Positions 55,639-64,000 of a stretch of DNA of 64,000 nt are shown here, one piece after another. The stretch covers positions 3,094,501-3,158,500 of the forward strand of contig NZ_JAUTAR010000001.1 in NCBI RefSeq assembly GCF_030818695.1. Direction: 5' to 3'. Source of the stretch: Chryseobacterium sp. SORGH_AS_0447 (GTDB lineage Bacteria; Bacteroidota; Bacteroidia; Flavobacteriales; Weeksellaceae). The position numbers and the translations under genes were made by a program. Below the pieces are notes generated by a model. The model was not told the DNA's origin. It ran no database searches and worked only from the letters and a program-made list of their open reading frames with translations. Each line of letters opens with the position of its first letter. Position 1 is the first letter of the stretch.

Positions 55639-56541
55639 TCAATCCTTTTCTCTGAACTGTACCGGTGTAAGCTGCACCTTTTTCCTAAAGAAATTGTTAA
55701 AGTGTGTAGCTTCTTTAAAACCCAGTGAATAAGCAATTTCCGAAACGTTCCATTCGGTATGCTTCAGTAAAATTTTTGCTTCCTGCAACAGGCGTTCGGC
55801 AATAATTTCAGAAGTTGTTTTTTCGGTAACCTCTTTTACAGCCCGGTTAAGATGGTTAACGTGGACGGAAAGCTGTCCGGCAAATTCCGAAGGCGAGCGA
55901 AACCTGATCCGCTGCCTCACTTCTTCGATCGGAAACTGGCGTTCCAAAAGTTCCAGAAACAGATGGGTAATCCGGTGAGAGGCATTGGCTTTTTGTTTTT
56001 CATATTTTGAAGCCGGCTGCATTTTCAGGGTGTAATGCAATAGATCAAACACCAGATTTCGGAGCAGATCATATTTGTGCACATAATCGGAAACCATTTC
56101 AGCCTGCATTTTTCTGAAAACAGTGGTTATATCTTCCAGCTGTTGATCGTTCAGCTCAAAAACCGGTATCACGTTGGGCTGAAAAACTTCATAGTCGTTC
56201 AAATTTCCGAAATGATGAAAAAAGGCAGGCGTAAAAACACAAAAAATCCCGGATTTATAATCGTCAATCCATTCGAATTTGTAAGGGATCTGAGGATTGG
56301 TGAAAAACAAGGCCTGCTTCTGAATATCAATAACTTTATCGGCGTAATGAATCCGGTTTCTGCCGATAATCAGCGTAATTTTAAAATAATCTTTCCGGCT
56401 GTACACAACCGGCTGATGATCTTTTCCTATATATTCGTCTACGGTAAAAACGTTGAAATGCCCCACTCCGTTCCGGATATTTTCCGGAATACTGTTAAAT
56501 TTTGACTGATAAAACTCTTCAAGTGACTGCATTTTTTCCAT
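55639..56541 (-). CDS. AraC-family transcriptional regulator
   Basis: Regulator of 300 residues: an N-terminal cupin-like sensing domain (about 20-140, YKFEWIDDYKSGIFCVFTPAFFHHF) and a C-terminal double helix-turn-helix (about 200-300) with FAGQLSVHVNHLNRAVKE and the second motif ending AYSLGFKEATHFNNFFRKKVQLTP, the AraC signature. The divergent or upstream SDR gene (56619-57458) is transcribed toward it and ends at its own terminator, so operon linkage is unlikely; regulation of that SDR is a reasonable guess. Confidence 0.92.
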   Translation of the reverse strand: MEKMQSLEEFYQSKFNSIPENIRNGVGHFNVFTVDEYIGKDHQPVVYSRKDYFKITLIIGRNRIHYADKVIDIQKQALFFTNPQIPYKFEWIDDYKSGIFCVFTPAFFHHFGNLNDYEVFQPNVIPVFELNDQQLEDITTVFRKMQAEMVSDYVHKYDLLRNLVFDLLHYTLKMQPASKYEKQKANASHRITHLFLELLERQFPIEEVRQRIRFRSPSEFAGQLSVHVNHLNRAVKEVTEKTTSEIIAERLLQEAKILLKHTEWNVSEIAYSLGFKEATHFNNFFRKKVQLTPVQFREKD

Positions 56542-56572
56542 CTGATAAATTTACAAAAATCAAACAAAAAAG

Positions 56573-56599
56573 AGTGTTGCCTATTGTTGTGGCAACACC
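56573..56599 (-). terminator. Terminator after the SDR gene
   Basis: GTGTTGCC/GGCAACAC perfect 8-bp stem with a 9-base loop; minus-strand T-run CTTTTTTG follows. Confidence 0.85.
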
Positions 56600-56618
56600 C
56601 TTTATTCTTCTTACCTCT

Positions 56619-57458
56619 TTACTTAAAATCAGTAGAAAAAGAAATGTTTTTATTGCTTTCCAATTCTTCTGACAACACCTTTATTTTTTCCGTAGCCCGA
56701 TGGTAGGCATCACTTCCGAGATACAGCCGGACCGGTGGATTCGGTTGTTCTGCCAAACCGATTAAAATTTCAGCCAGCTTTTCAGGGTCACCGGGCTGTG
56801 TTCCGTTCATTTCAGAATATTTTCCGTGGGAAGCTCTTATGGATTGATATTCATCAATTTTCTTTTCGGCAAAGACAAGTGAGCTTTCTTCCAGGAACTC
56901 CGTTCGGAATGCACCTGGCGCCACTACTGTCACTTTTATCCCCAGTTCTTTTACGTCCTCCGCCATGACTTCGGAAAGTCCCATTACCGCATATTTTGTG
57001 GCTGCATACATGGCCCAGCCAATTCCCGGCGCAAATCCCGCAATGGAAGAAATGTTGATGATGTTTCCGGATCTCTGCGCTCTGAAATAAGGCATTACGG
57101 ATTGCATGGTTGTGATGACGGCAAATACATTAATATCAAAACTGTTTTTGATTTCCTGCTGATTCAATTCTTCCACTGCACCACCGATTCCATATCCTGC
57201 ATTGTTTACCAGGACATCAATTTTGCCGAAATGCGCAACCGCTTTTCTCACAGCTTCGCTGATGGAAATTTCACTGGTTAAGTCAACATCCAACGGTAAA
57301 AACTGCTTCTCATCAAAAGTTCCGACCTCATCCGTCAGATCTTTAGGCTTCCTGCTTGTCGCTGCCACCTGATGGCCGTCTGCAATTAATTTTTTCACCA
57401 AAGAAAGTCCTAATCCTTTAGAAGCGCCTGTTACCAGCCATACTTTTTTTGTCTCCAT
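56619..57458 (-). CDS. Classical SDR oxidoreductase
   Basis: Short-chain dehydrogenase of 279 residues from the ATG at 57458 (METKKVWLVTGASKGLGLSL); an upstream ATG at 57482 adds eight residues of little likelihood. Cofactor motif TGASKGLG, NNAGYG, catalytic Ser in INISSIAGFAPG and YAATK are complete. Such proteins in Bacteroidota are common aldehyde/ketone reductases induced with AraC regulators. Substrate unknown. Confidence 0.92.
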   Translation of the reverse strand: METKKVWLVTGASKGLGLSLVKKLIADGHQVAATSRKPKDLTDEVGTFDEKQFLPLDVDLTSEISISEAVRKAVAHFGKIDVLVNNAGYGIGGAVEELNQQEIKNSFDINVFAVITTMQSVMPYFRAQRSGNIINISSIAGFAPGIGWAMYAATKYAVMGLSEVMAEDVKELGIKVTVVAPGAFRTEFLEESSLVFAEKKIDEYQSIRASHGKYSEMNGTQPGDPEKLAEILIGLAEQPNPPVRLYLGSDAYHRATEKIKVLSEELESNKNISFSTDFK

Positions 57459-57652
57459 ATTCTTTAAATTGTTATGATACAAAAGTAGCCTGATATCCGG
57501 CTGTGCTTCTAACGAAATAGAAACAATAGATTACAAAAAACAAACATTTTCAACCGGTTGATTTAGCCTTTTACAAATCTTTTTTGCTGCAAAAAATTCA
57601 ATAGTAAAATGGATTGTTGAAATTTGCTATTAATAATTGGGATTTTCAGCAT

Positions 57653-58792
57653 CTATCGGAAAATCTTCTGGGAAAACTGGTATAAACATCGTCGCCAGGT
57701 AAGCCATTCGTGATAAGTATCGGGTGACTGGTACTCGACGTAAGGATATTTATTCTGATCAAGATAAGTCGTCAGGATCTTATTGAAATCCTGGAACCGC
57801 TCGCTTTCTTTGGTCCCGATTCCGATAAATAAAAAAGGTTTCTTATCCGTTTTCAACAGATTACCGATCGGAAGCTCTTTAAAAGGCTGAAGCGATGTTC
57901 CTTCGTAGATAACAGGACTGAAAGCGCCGATGGCCGAAAACAGATCAGGGTGTCGCGTACCGATAAGCAACGCCTGGTAACTTCCTCTCGAAAGCCCGGC
58001 CACCGCTCTGTTGCCATTGGTTTTATACTTTTTTTCAATATAAGGAATCAGTTCCTGAACCATGATTCGGTCTATATTTTTCGAAGACACTACTGTTCTC
58101 GGATAATCGTCCGGTCTCTTTTCCTCTTCCGGATTCAGGGCTACGCCGTAATCCATCACCACGATCATTTCTTTGGCCTTTTTCTCTGCAAAGAGATTGT
58201 CGAGAATATCGTTCAGATGACCTTGTTTTTCCCAGCCGGTAATGTCCTCACCGGTTCCATGATACAGGTATAAAACCGGAAATTTTTGGGTTCCGTAATT
58301 TGGAGGCAGATAGACCTTGAAATTTCGCCGGCCTCCGGTAATTGCAGAAAACAGGCTGTCATCGATAATCTTCCCATGTTTTACCTTCTTTTCGATAAAG
58401 AAATCTTCACCTGAACTGATTTCGATCCCGCTGGTGGGCTGACCGTAGCCGAAATAAAGCTCCGTATTGGGATCATTGGTCCGTTTGCCGTCTACATTAA
58501 ACCAATAATAGTGGAACCCGATCTCCAGCGGTGAGGTGGATACTGTCCAGAAACCTTCTTTATCTTTCGTGGTGGTTGATTTTATATTCTGCATGCCGTC
58601 TCCGCCTTCAAGGATTACGGATTTTGCATCAGGGAAATAGACTTTGAATTCTGCCTTCCCATCGGCATCTACTTTCGGAAATTCTTTTCCTTCTTTGGCA
58701 GTAACCGATGTTCTGAAATTTTGTGAAAAGATCAGGGAAGAGCACAGCGCAAAAGCAGCTGACAGTATGGTGATTTTTTGCATGGGTTTCAA
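57653..58792 (-). CDS. CE1-type esterase with N-terminal CBM48-like domain
   Basis: Secreted esterase of 379 residues (signal peptide to about residue 24, LIFSQ). The CBM48/E-set domain covers about 40-125 (EFKVYFPDAKSVILEGGD, IGFHYYWFNVDG) and the CE1 domain about 135-379, with nucleophile S268 in GLSRGS and H361 in YHEWLTW. The nucleophile elbow has Arg-Gly after Ser instead of the Met-Gly of the PUL esterase. It resembles the second half of the double esterase at 6188-8113, but lies in a different locus, so it is a paralogue and probably xylan feruloyl or acetyl esterase. Confidence 0.88.
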   Translation of the reverse strand: MKPMQKITILSAAFALCSSLIFSQNFRTSVTAKEGKEFPKVDADGKAEFKVYFPDAKSVILEGGDGMQNIKSTTTKDKEGFWTVSTSPLEIGFHYYWFNVDGKRTNDPNTELYFGYGQPTSGIEISSGEDFFIEKKVKHGKIIDDSLFSAITGGRRNFKVYLPPNYGTQKFPVLYLYHGTGEDITGWEKQGHLNDILDNLFAEKKAKEMIVVMDYGVALNPEEEKRPDDYPRTVVSSKNIDRIMVQELIPYIEKKYKTNGNRAVAGLSRGSYQALLIGTRHPDLFSAIGAFSPVIYEGTSLQPFKELPIGNLLKTDKKPFLFIGIGTKESERFQDFNKILTTYLDQNKYPYVEYQSPDTYHEWLTWRRCLYQFSQKIFR

Positions 58793-59078
58793 TTTTAAAG
58801 CTTAATTAGGCGGTAATTTAGGCATTATTTTACACCTATAGACCAAATCAGAAAATGTCCGGTCGGTAAGACCTTCATTCTAAGCTTTTTTCCTTTTTGT
58901 TCTTTCTGTATCAAAGATATTTACTGTAAAATTTATTTTTAAGCGGAGTTTTTGTTTCGTATCTTGTTTAATATTAAATTTAAAAATACCTTCGGATTTT
59001 ATAAAGCTTATCTGATGTTCTACAGATCATATGAGGATGACTACAATGATATTCGGTATTTGATTCTCAGTTTCAATC

Positions 59079-61658
59079 ATGGGTAAACCTTTATATTTCT
59101 TTTTGTGCTGTTCCGCTGCTTCGGCAACGATGCTGGTGAATGCACAAAGCAGGTCCGAAAACGGAAAAACGAAAAGCAACGACAGCCTAAGGATTCATTC
59201 GGTAGAGGAAGTGGTGGTTTCTGCTTCCAGAACTTCAGAAAATATTCTTACCAGTCCGGTAACGGTAGAATCGCTTAGCCATGCCTTTCTTCAGAATACC
59301 GCTGCCCTCTCTTTTTTCGACGGTCTGGAAAATGTAAAGGGCGTACAGATGCTCACGCCAAGCTTAGGGTTTAAGATCATCAATACCCGCGGCTTCGCCA
59401 ATACGACCAATGTAAGATTCAGCCAACTGGTGGATGGCTTTGACAATCAGGCACCTCATATCGGGGCTCCGATCGGCAATGCTTTAGGTCCGAACGATAT
59501 GGATATCGAACGCGTCGAAATTATTCCCGGTACTTCTTCGGCGCTGTACGGTCTGAATGCCGTTAATGGTCTGGCCAATTTTATAACAAAGAATCCGTTT
59601 ACGACAACCGGAATCTCTTTCCAGCAAAAAACCGGGGTCAATCATGTTGGGGAATCTTCTGATAAGGCCACCTTATTTACCGAGTACAGCTTCCGCATTG
59701 CCAAAAAACTCTCTAACCGATTTGCTTTTAAGCTGAACGGGACTTTTACCAAAGGAACCGACTGGAAAGCGGATAATATGGACGACCTTAACCCCAACGC
59801 AAATCTGGCATTGGGTATTTCCGGCGGAATAAATAATCCGGCCTATGATCCCGTGAACGGATACGGTAACGAATCGTCCAACCGCCGGACGCTAACCCTT
59901 AACGGCAAACGTTATGTGGTTGCCAGAACCGGATACCGCGAGCAGGAAGTCACCGATTATAACATTCAGAATCTGAAAGCGGATATCGGGTTATCGTATC
60001 AGTTCGATCCTAAGACAACAATCACCTATACCTACCGGTTTGCCGATCTGGATAATGTGTATCAACGGGCCAACCGGTTTGCACTGAAAGATTACCTGTT
60101 GCAGCAGCATGCACTGGAGGTTAAAAATGATTTTTTCCTTTTCAGGACTTTTATAACGGCTGAAAATACGGGCAAGTCCTATAATCTCAGATCAGCGGCT
60201 GAAAATCTGGACCGCCGGTTTAAATCGGATGATCAGTGGTACGCTGATTACACCACGGCGTTCAACAATGCATTATCTTCGGGACCGGACGTATTGCAGG
60301 CGCTCCATCAGGCACGCGCCATGGCCGATCAGGGAAGACTGCAGCCGGGCACTCCAGAATTTAAAAATGTTTTAAAGGAGCTTGCCAATATCAACAATTG
60401 GGATCAGGGCGCAGCCCTGCGGGTCAGGGATAAACTGGTTCACGCCGAAGCACAGTCCGACCTTTCAAAACTTTTAGGAAGTAAGTTTAAAGAAAATACC
60501 GGCCTGAATCTGCTTGCCGGAATAGATTACCTGTCTTATATTATTGAGCCGGACGGTAATTATTTTGTGAATCCGGCAGCCGGTAAAACATCCGATACTT
60601 TCAGCTATGGAAAAACAGGCGGATTTCTGCAAGCCGGTAAAGATTTGTTTCATGGAATTTTAAAAGTTTCAGCGACCCTCAGGATCGATAAGAACGATTA
60701 TTTTGAGGTAAAATACAATCCCCGTCTGACGGCCGTCATTGTGCCTTTCAGTAATCAAAGCCTACGGATGTCTTTCCAGAGCGGTTCCCGGTTTCCAAGT
60801 ATTTTTGAAGCCTTTTCCAATGTCAACAGTGGCGGCGTGAAAAGAATCGGCGGATTAAAAGTAATGTCCGACGGGATTTTCGAGAATGCGTATCTGCGCA
60901 GTTCCATCGACCGTTTTCAGGCGGCTGTTACCGCAGACTTCAATAATGGAATGACCGTAGCGGATGCCATAGAAAAAGAAAAAGGACTATTGGTAAAAAA
61001 CTATTACACTTACCTGAAACCGGAGCACCTCACTTCTTTTGAAGCAGGTTACAAAGCTTTTTTCCTGAAAAAAAGCCTGCAGTTGGATGCCGATTTCTAC
61101 TTTAACAGGTATAACGATTTTATCGCACAGGTTGAAATGAATGTGCCCAATACAACTGTGCAGGAACAAATCCCCACTTTTTTAAACAACAGGAACCAGC
61201 AGAGCCGCTACCGGATGTATACCAATTCCCGAAGTGTCGTTTATAATTTTGGAGGAAGCCTCGGGGCCAGTTATTTCCTGGGACGGCATTACCAGATAGC
61301 CGGAAACGTATCGTACGCCAAGTTAAGCAGGACCGATTATAATGACGGTTTTGAAGACGGCTTTAATACTCCCGAGTGGATCACTAACCTTTCTTTCAGC
61401 GGAACAAATATTGTTAACCGTCTCGGATTCAACGTTACCTACCGAAGGCAGAGCGGTTTTTACTGGCGTTCATTTTTAGTCAATGGCGAGGTTGAAGCCT
61501 ACGGAACCGTCGATGCCCAGGTAAACTATGATTTTTTTAAGGAAAAGCTGGGGATAAAGATTGGAGCGACAAACTTATTTAACCGGCATTATTATTCATT
61601 TTTGGGAGGGCCCAGCATCGGGGGTTTGTATTACACGACATTGACGTATAGCCTATAA
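59079..61658 (+). CDS. TonB-dependent outer-membrane receptor
   Basis: Importer of 859 residues with a signal peptide (to about residue 23), a short TonB-box region (IHSVEEVVVSASRT), a plug (about 50-170) with TRGFANTTNVRFSQLVDG and GTSSALYGLNAVNGLANFITKNP, and a barrel ending in TLTYSL. It has neither a carboxypeptidase-like N-terminal domain nor a SusD partner, so it is probably not a glycan importer; a siderophore, metal or cofactor substrate is more likely but no specific one is indicated. It is monocistronic. Confidence 0.92.
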   Translation: MGKPLYFFLCCSAASATMLVNAQSRSENGKTKSNDSLRIHSVEEVVVSASRTSENILTSPVTVESLSHAFLQNTAALSFFDGLENVKGVQMLTPSLGFKIINTRGFANTTNVRFSQLVDGFDNQAPHIGAPIGNALGPNDMDIERVEIIPGTSSALYGLNAVNGLANFITKNPFTTTGISFQQKTGVNHVGESSDKATLFTEYSFRIAKKLSNRFAFKLNGTFTKGTDWKADNMDDLNPNANLALGISGGINNPAYDPVNGYGNESSNRRTLTLNGKRYVVARTGYREQEVTDYNIQNLKADIGLSYQFDPKTTITYTYRFADLDNVYQRANRFALKDYLLQQHALEVKNDFFLFRTFITAENTGKSYNLRSAAENLDRRFKSDDQWYADYTTAFNNALSSGPDVLQALHQARAMADQGRLQPGTPEFKNVLKELANINNWDQGAALRVRDKLVHAEAQSDLSKLLGSKFKENTGLNLLAGIDYLSYIIEPDGNYFVNPAAGKTSDTFSYGKTGGFLQAGKDLFHGILKVSATLRIDKNDYFEVKYNPRLTAVIVPFSNQSLRMSFQSGSRFPSIFEAFSNVNSGGVKRIGGLKVMSDGIFENAYLRSSIDRFQAAVTADFNNGMTVADAIEKEKGLLVKNYYTYLKPEHLTSFEAGYKAFFLKKSLQLDADFYFNRYNDFIAQVEMNVPNTTVQEQIPTFLNNRNQQSRYRMYTNSRSVVYNFGGSLGASYFLGRHYQIAGNVSYAKLSRTDYNDGFEDGFNTPEWITNLSFSGTNIVNRLGFNVTYRRQSGFYWRSFLVNGEVEAYGTVDAQVNYDFFKEKLGIKIGATNLFNRHYYSFLGGPSIGGLYYTTLTYSL

Positions 61659-61760
61659 ATCATCTCTAGTCTATATGAATGCCTTTAAAATCTACCAAGT
61701 TCGAATTAAAATGTATTGATAAAATAGAATGGCCGGAAATCGTCATTATTCCGTAACTTT

Positions 61761-62921
61761 ATGGTAAATCCAAATTACATCATGATTCCAGCCAATATTT
61801 ATATAGACGAATTCGGAAATGCTCATCCTGATCTTTCTAAGAAAGGAGACTTTTCTCATTTTATATACACTTCTGCAATTATCAAAGATCCCGATACGGA
61901 AAAGGCCCGCAAGATCCTTCAGGAAATCTGCATGAAATATAAATTGGGCGAAAACCTGGAATCACGGAATATCAAAAATAAAAATTTCAGGAAGAGAAAG
62001 GACATCTTACTTGAGCTGATGGAAAAACTGGATTTTGTAGTGGATGTTATGGTAATCGACAAGTCGAAACTCTCCGGTGATGGGCTGAAGACTAAAAAGG
62101 TTTTCCATAAATATTTCCAGTCCCTGTTTGTGGAAAAGTACAACCACCGCTATGAAAGCTACTCTATCCATGCCTACCGCGTCGGGGAAACCTTTACCGA
62201 TGAGCTCCGGGATTACGTCGTCCGCAAAAGCGTCAACCGTGATCTGTTCCACCAGGATAGGAATTTTGAAATCGCTGACGATAAAGATGAAAAGCTTATC
62301 CAATTGGCAGACTTTATCTCCGGATGCCTGGGCAAAGTTTTTTGTACCAGCCATTTCGACAGGCAATACATCGAACTGTTCAACCTTCTGCATGCCAGGA
62401 CTTCTATTACCTACTTCCCTTTCGAGAGTTATCTTACCCGTGAAATCGAGGAAAAACCCGAACTGGACCGCCAGATCATGAAGATGAATTATCAGCTAAT
62501 CGAAAAGTTCTTCGATTCGGCCAAAGCAGAAAAAGCCCGGGAAAAAGCCCGGCTGCTGGAATATCTGCGGTTCCAGTCCGAACTGAATCCCAACCGACTA
62601 GTATCGACTACGGAACTGCTGGTTTATCTCAATAATTTTTTTCCCGCCATCAAAAGCGAACGGATCAGGATCCTGATCCGCGATCTGCGGTACGAAGGCC
62701 TCTTTATCGTAAGCCATTCCGGAAAGCCCGGCTATAAGCTGGCCACCCGGTATTCTGATATTTCAGAGCACTTCAACCATTTCCTGAAATACGTTGTGCC
62801 AATGCTCCAGAAAGTCAAAATTCTGAATGAAACTCTTTCCCAGCATTCATTCAACGACATTAATCCTATAGAGAAAGATCCCAATATGCAGAAGCTGAAG
62901 GAACTGGTTGCAGGAATTTAA
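61761..62921 (+). CDS. DUF3800 protein with C-terminal winged-helix-like domain
   Basis: Protein of 386 residues. The N-terminal DUF3800 domain (about 10-230) has IYIDEFGNAH with the Asp-Glu pair and DEKLIQLADFISGCL, the two ends of an RNase H-like fold with presumed metal-binding acids (DUF3800 members are often near mobile or defence genes). The C-terminus (about 265-350) reads as a winged helix: STTELLVYLNNFFPAIKSERIR, ILIRDLRYEGLFIVS. Starts at 61761 or at the Met at residue 8 (MIPANIYIDE). A nucleic-acid function is likely, no more. Confidence 0.8.
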   Translation: MVNPNYIMIPANIYIDEFGNAHPDLSKKGDFSHFIYTSAIIKDPDTEKARKILQEICMKYKLGENLESRNIKNKNFRKRKDILLELMEKLDFVVDVMVIDKSKLSGDGLKTKKVFHKYFQSLFVEKYNHRYESYSIHAYRVGETFTDELRDYVVRKSVNRDLFHQDRNFEIADDKDEKLIQLADFISGCLGKVFCTSHFDRQYIELFNLLHARTSITYFPFESYLTREIEEKPELDRQIMKMNYQLIEKFFDSAKAEKAREKARLLEYLRFQSELNPNRLVSTTELLVYLNNFFPAIKSERIRILIRDLRYEGLFIVSHSGKPGYKLATRYSDISEHFNHFLKYVVPMLQKVKILNETLSQHSFNDINPIEKDPNMQKLKELVAGI

Positions 62922-63348
62922 GTATCATCGCGTTTATTTTTCAGTATGGAAATATGTATTTAATTTATTTGAAATACGAGTTTCGTGTTGTTTATTTTAT
63001 TAAATTTGGTTAATAACCATTTGAAATTGAACTCAAAATAAACAATCTAAATTCATAATTCTAAGTCATACAATTTAAATAACTTCGAAAGACTTATCAG
63101 CGACGATTATAACTGCTAACTGAATTCAGAGGATTAAAAGAAATTGCGTTTACGAATGTATTTCGGATCATGATGAATACCTTATTGATCGATTAAACCA
63201 TTCTTAAGCGTGTGGATTGTTTTGAGCAAAAATAATGGAAGAAAACGGACAGTGAAAGAAATCGGAAGTGAGATATCCATGGAAATTTTTATCTATCCTA
63301 TTTCATCAACCCATTATGACATCCATTTAATAAATAATCTCTTGAAAT
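62922..63348. other. 427-base gap upstream of the tail-sheath gene
   Basis: AT-rich, no convincing ORF, RNA gene or repeat. It is the expected leader and promoter region of the structural operon that starts at 63349; I could not place a -7/-33 pair with confidence. Confidence 0.4.
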
Positions 63349-64000
63349 ATGCCACAAAACTTCTCTACTCCCGGAGTATATATTAATGAAGTAAATGCTT
63401 TTCCGGATTCAGTGATCCCCGTGAATACTGCGGTCCCTGCTTTTATAGGATATACTCCAAAAGCAACCTATAAAGGAAGATCATATACCAATATTCCGGT
63501 AAAAATCACTTCCTTTTCAGATTTTTTATCGATCTACGGTTATCCTGATCCAACTGAATCTGGCAACCCTCGTAAACCATACTGTCCTGAATTTTTTCTT
63601 ATTCCTCAAAAAGCTACAGTTAATGATGCTGACAGCCTAAGGATTGGCGATCAATCCTATCTTGTATTACCTGATCCCAATACCATCTATTATCTTTATA
63701 ATAGCATCAGGCTGTTTTATGATAACGGTGGCGAGGAAGCTTACATCGTTTCGGTAGGTACTTACGGTACACCTTCCGGAAAACCTGCTGATCAGGAGAC
63801 AGGACTGATAAATCCTAATATAAAGCTTGAAGATCTGCTGGCGGGCCTCGCACTTTTGCAGAATGAACAGGAGCCTACCCTCTACGTCTGCCCCGATGCT
63901 GTCTTGCTTTCTGATTCAGCTAACGCTTCTTTTTGGAAAACTGCGTTACTGCAATGCAGCCAGATGCAAACCGCTATTGCCCTGATCGATGTGAAAGGCG
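63349..64000 (+). CDS. Contractile tail-sheath protein, 5' part (cut by window)
   Basis: First 217 codons of a sheath protein of the phage/injection-system type. The start MPQNFSTPGVYINEVNAFPD and the AVPAFIGYTPKA, NSIRLFYDNGG.EAYIVSVG segments are the N-terminal features of the sheath family (contractile phages, R-type pyocins, Afp/PVC particles). The first position after a long intergenic leader and the Bacteroidota background suggest an extracellular contractile injection system, but a prophage or T6SS relative cannot be excluded because downstream genes lie outside the window. No upstream phage genes are seen. Confidence 0.85.
   Translation, partial: MPQNFSTPGVYINEVNAFPDSVIPVNTAVPAFIGYTPKATYKGRSYTNIPVKITSFSDFLSIYGYPDPTESGNPRKPYCPEFFLIPQKATVNDADSLRIGDQSYLVLPDPNTIYYLYNSIRLFYDNGGEEAYIVSVGTYGTPSGKPADQETGLINPNIKLEDLLAGLALLQNEQEPTLYVCPDAVLLSDSANASFWKTALLQCSQMQTAIALIDVKG

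Overview
The window looks like chromosome of a Bacteroidota bacterium, most likely a Weeksellaceae member close to Chryseobacterium. This rests on a SusC/SusD pair in a polysaccharide utilisation locus (PUL), a type IX secretion (T9SS) sorting domain, promoters with a TAnnTTTG -7 element, almost no Shine-Dalgarno sites, and the style of the dispersed hairpin repeats. Assignment is by family recognition from memory; no search was run.

Region 1 (1-25.9 kb, all leftward) is a pentose/hexuronate PUL. In transcription order: Nudix-type regulator, xylulokinase, xylose isomerase, SusC-like transporter (frameshifted here), SusD-like lipoprotein, mannonate dehydratase, SDR mannonate oxidoreductase, GH95, two GH43, a double-CE1 esterase, GH31, GH43-CBM6 and an NPCBM-GH27 cut by the left edge. 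The set fits a heavily decorated glucuronoarabinoxylan: esterases remove acyl groups; GH43, GH31, GH95 and GH27 remove arabinose, xylose, (L-)galactose or fucose and D-galactose; XylA/XylB and UxuA/SDR take xylose and glucuronate into central metabolism. Several gaps hold hairpin-rich repeats, including a 92-bp tandem array.

Region 2 (25.9-34.3 kb) is accessory. It has a long AT-rich gap with regulator-site candidates, two unknown genes, two overlapping small genes controlled by a divergent XRE regulator with a perfect palindrome, a DUF3606 gene, an AT-rich two-gene operon (Cap4-like nuclease plus Rad50-like ATPase with a CxxC zinc hook; probable anti-phage or anti-plasmid system), and a soluble PAS histidine kinase.

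Region 3 (34.3-42.1 kb) holds housekeeping and stress genes: FMN-binding stress protein, lipoproteins, a PRISE-type reductase, a Crp/Fnr regulator, a KatE-type catalase, and two gene relics (VOC-like and RHS).

Region 4 (42.1-53.7 kb, leftward) is a polymorphic-toxin operon: T9SS-sorted protein, two consecutive RHS-type proteins, the second ending in a putative nuclease toxin, then three acidic DMP19/DUF4375 proteins, one unknown small protein and a SUFU fragment, probably an immunity array. Its upstream gap carries a symmetric array of CTTCGG half-sites at exact 11-bp spacing, followed by a 10-bp-phased GGTCA array.

Region 5 (53.7-64 kb) has a TetR regulator with a palindromic site before a membrane/rhodanese operon, an AraC regulator, an SDR, a second CBM48-CE1 esterase, a TonB-dependent receptor, a DUF3800 protein with a C-terminal winged-helix-like part, and the first 217 codons of a contractile tail-sheath protein, perhaps the start of an extracellular contractile injection system that continues beyond the window.
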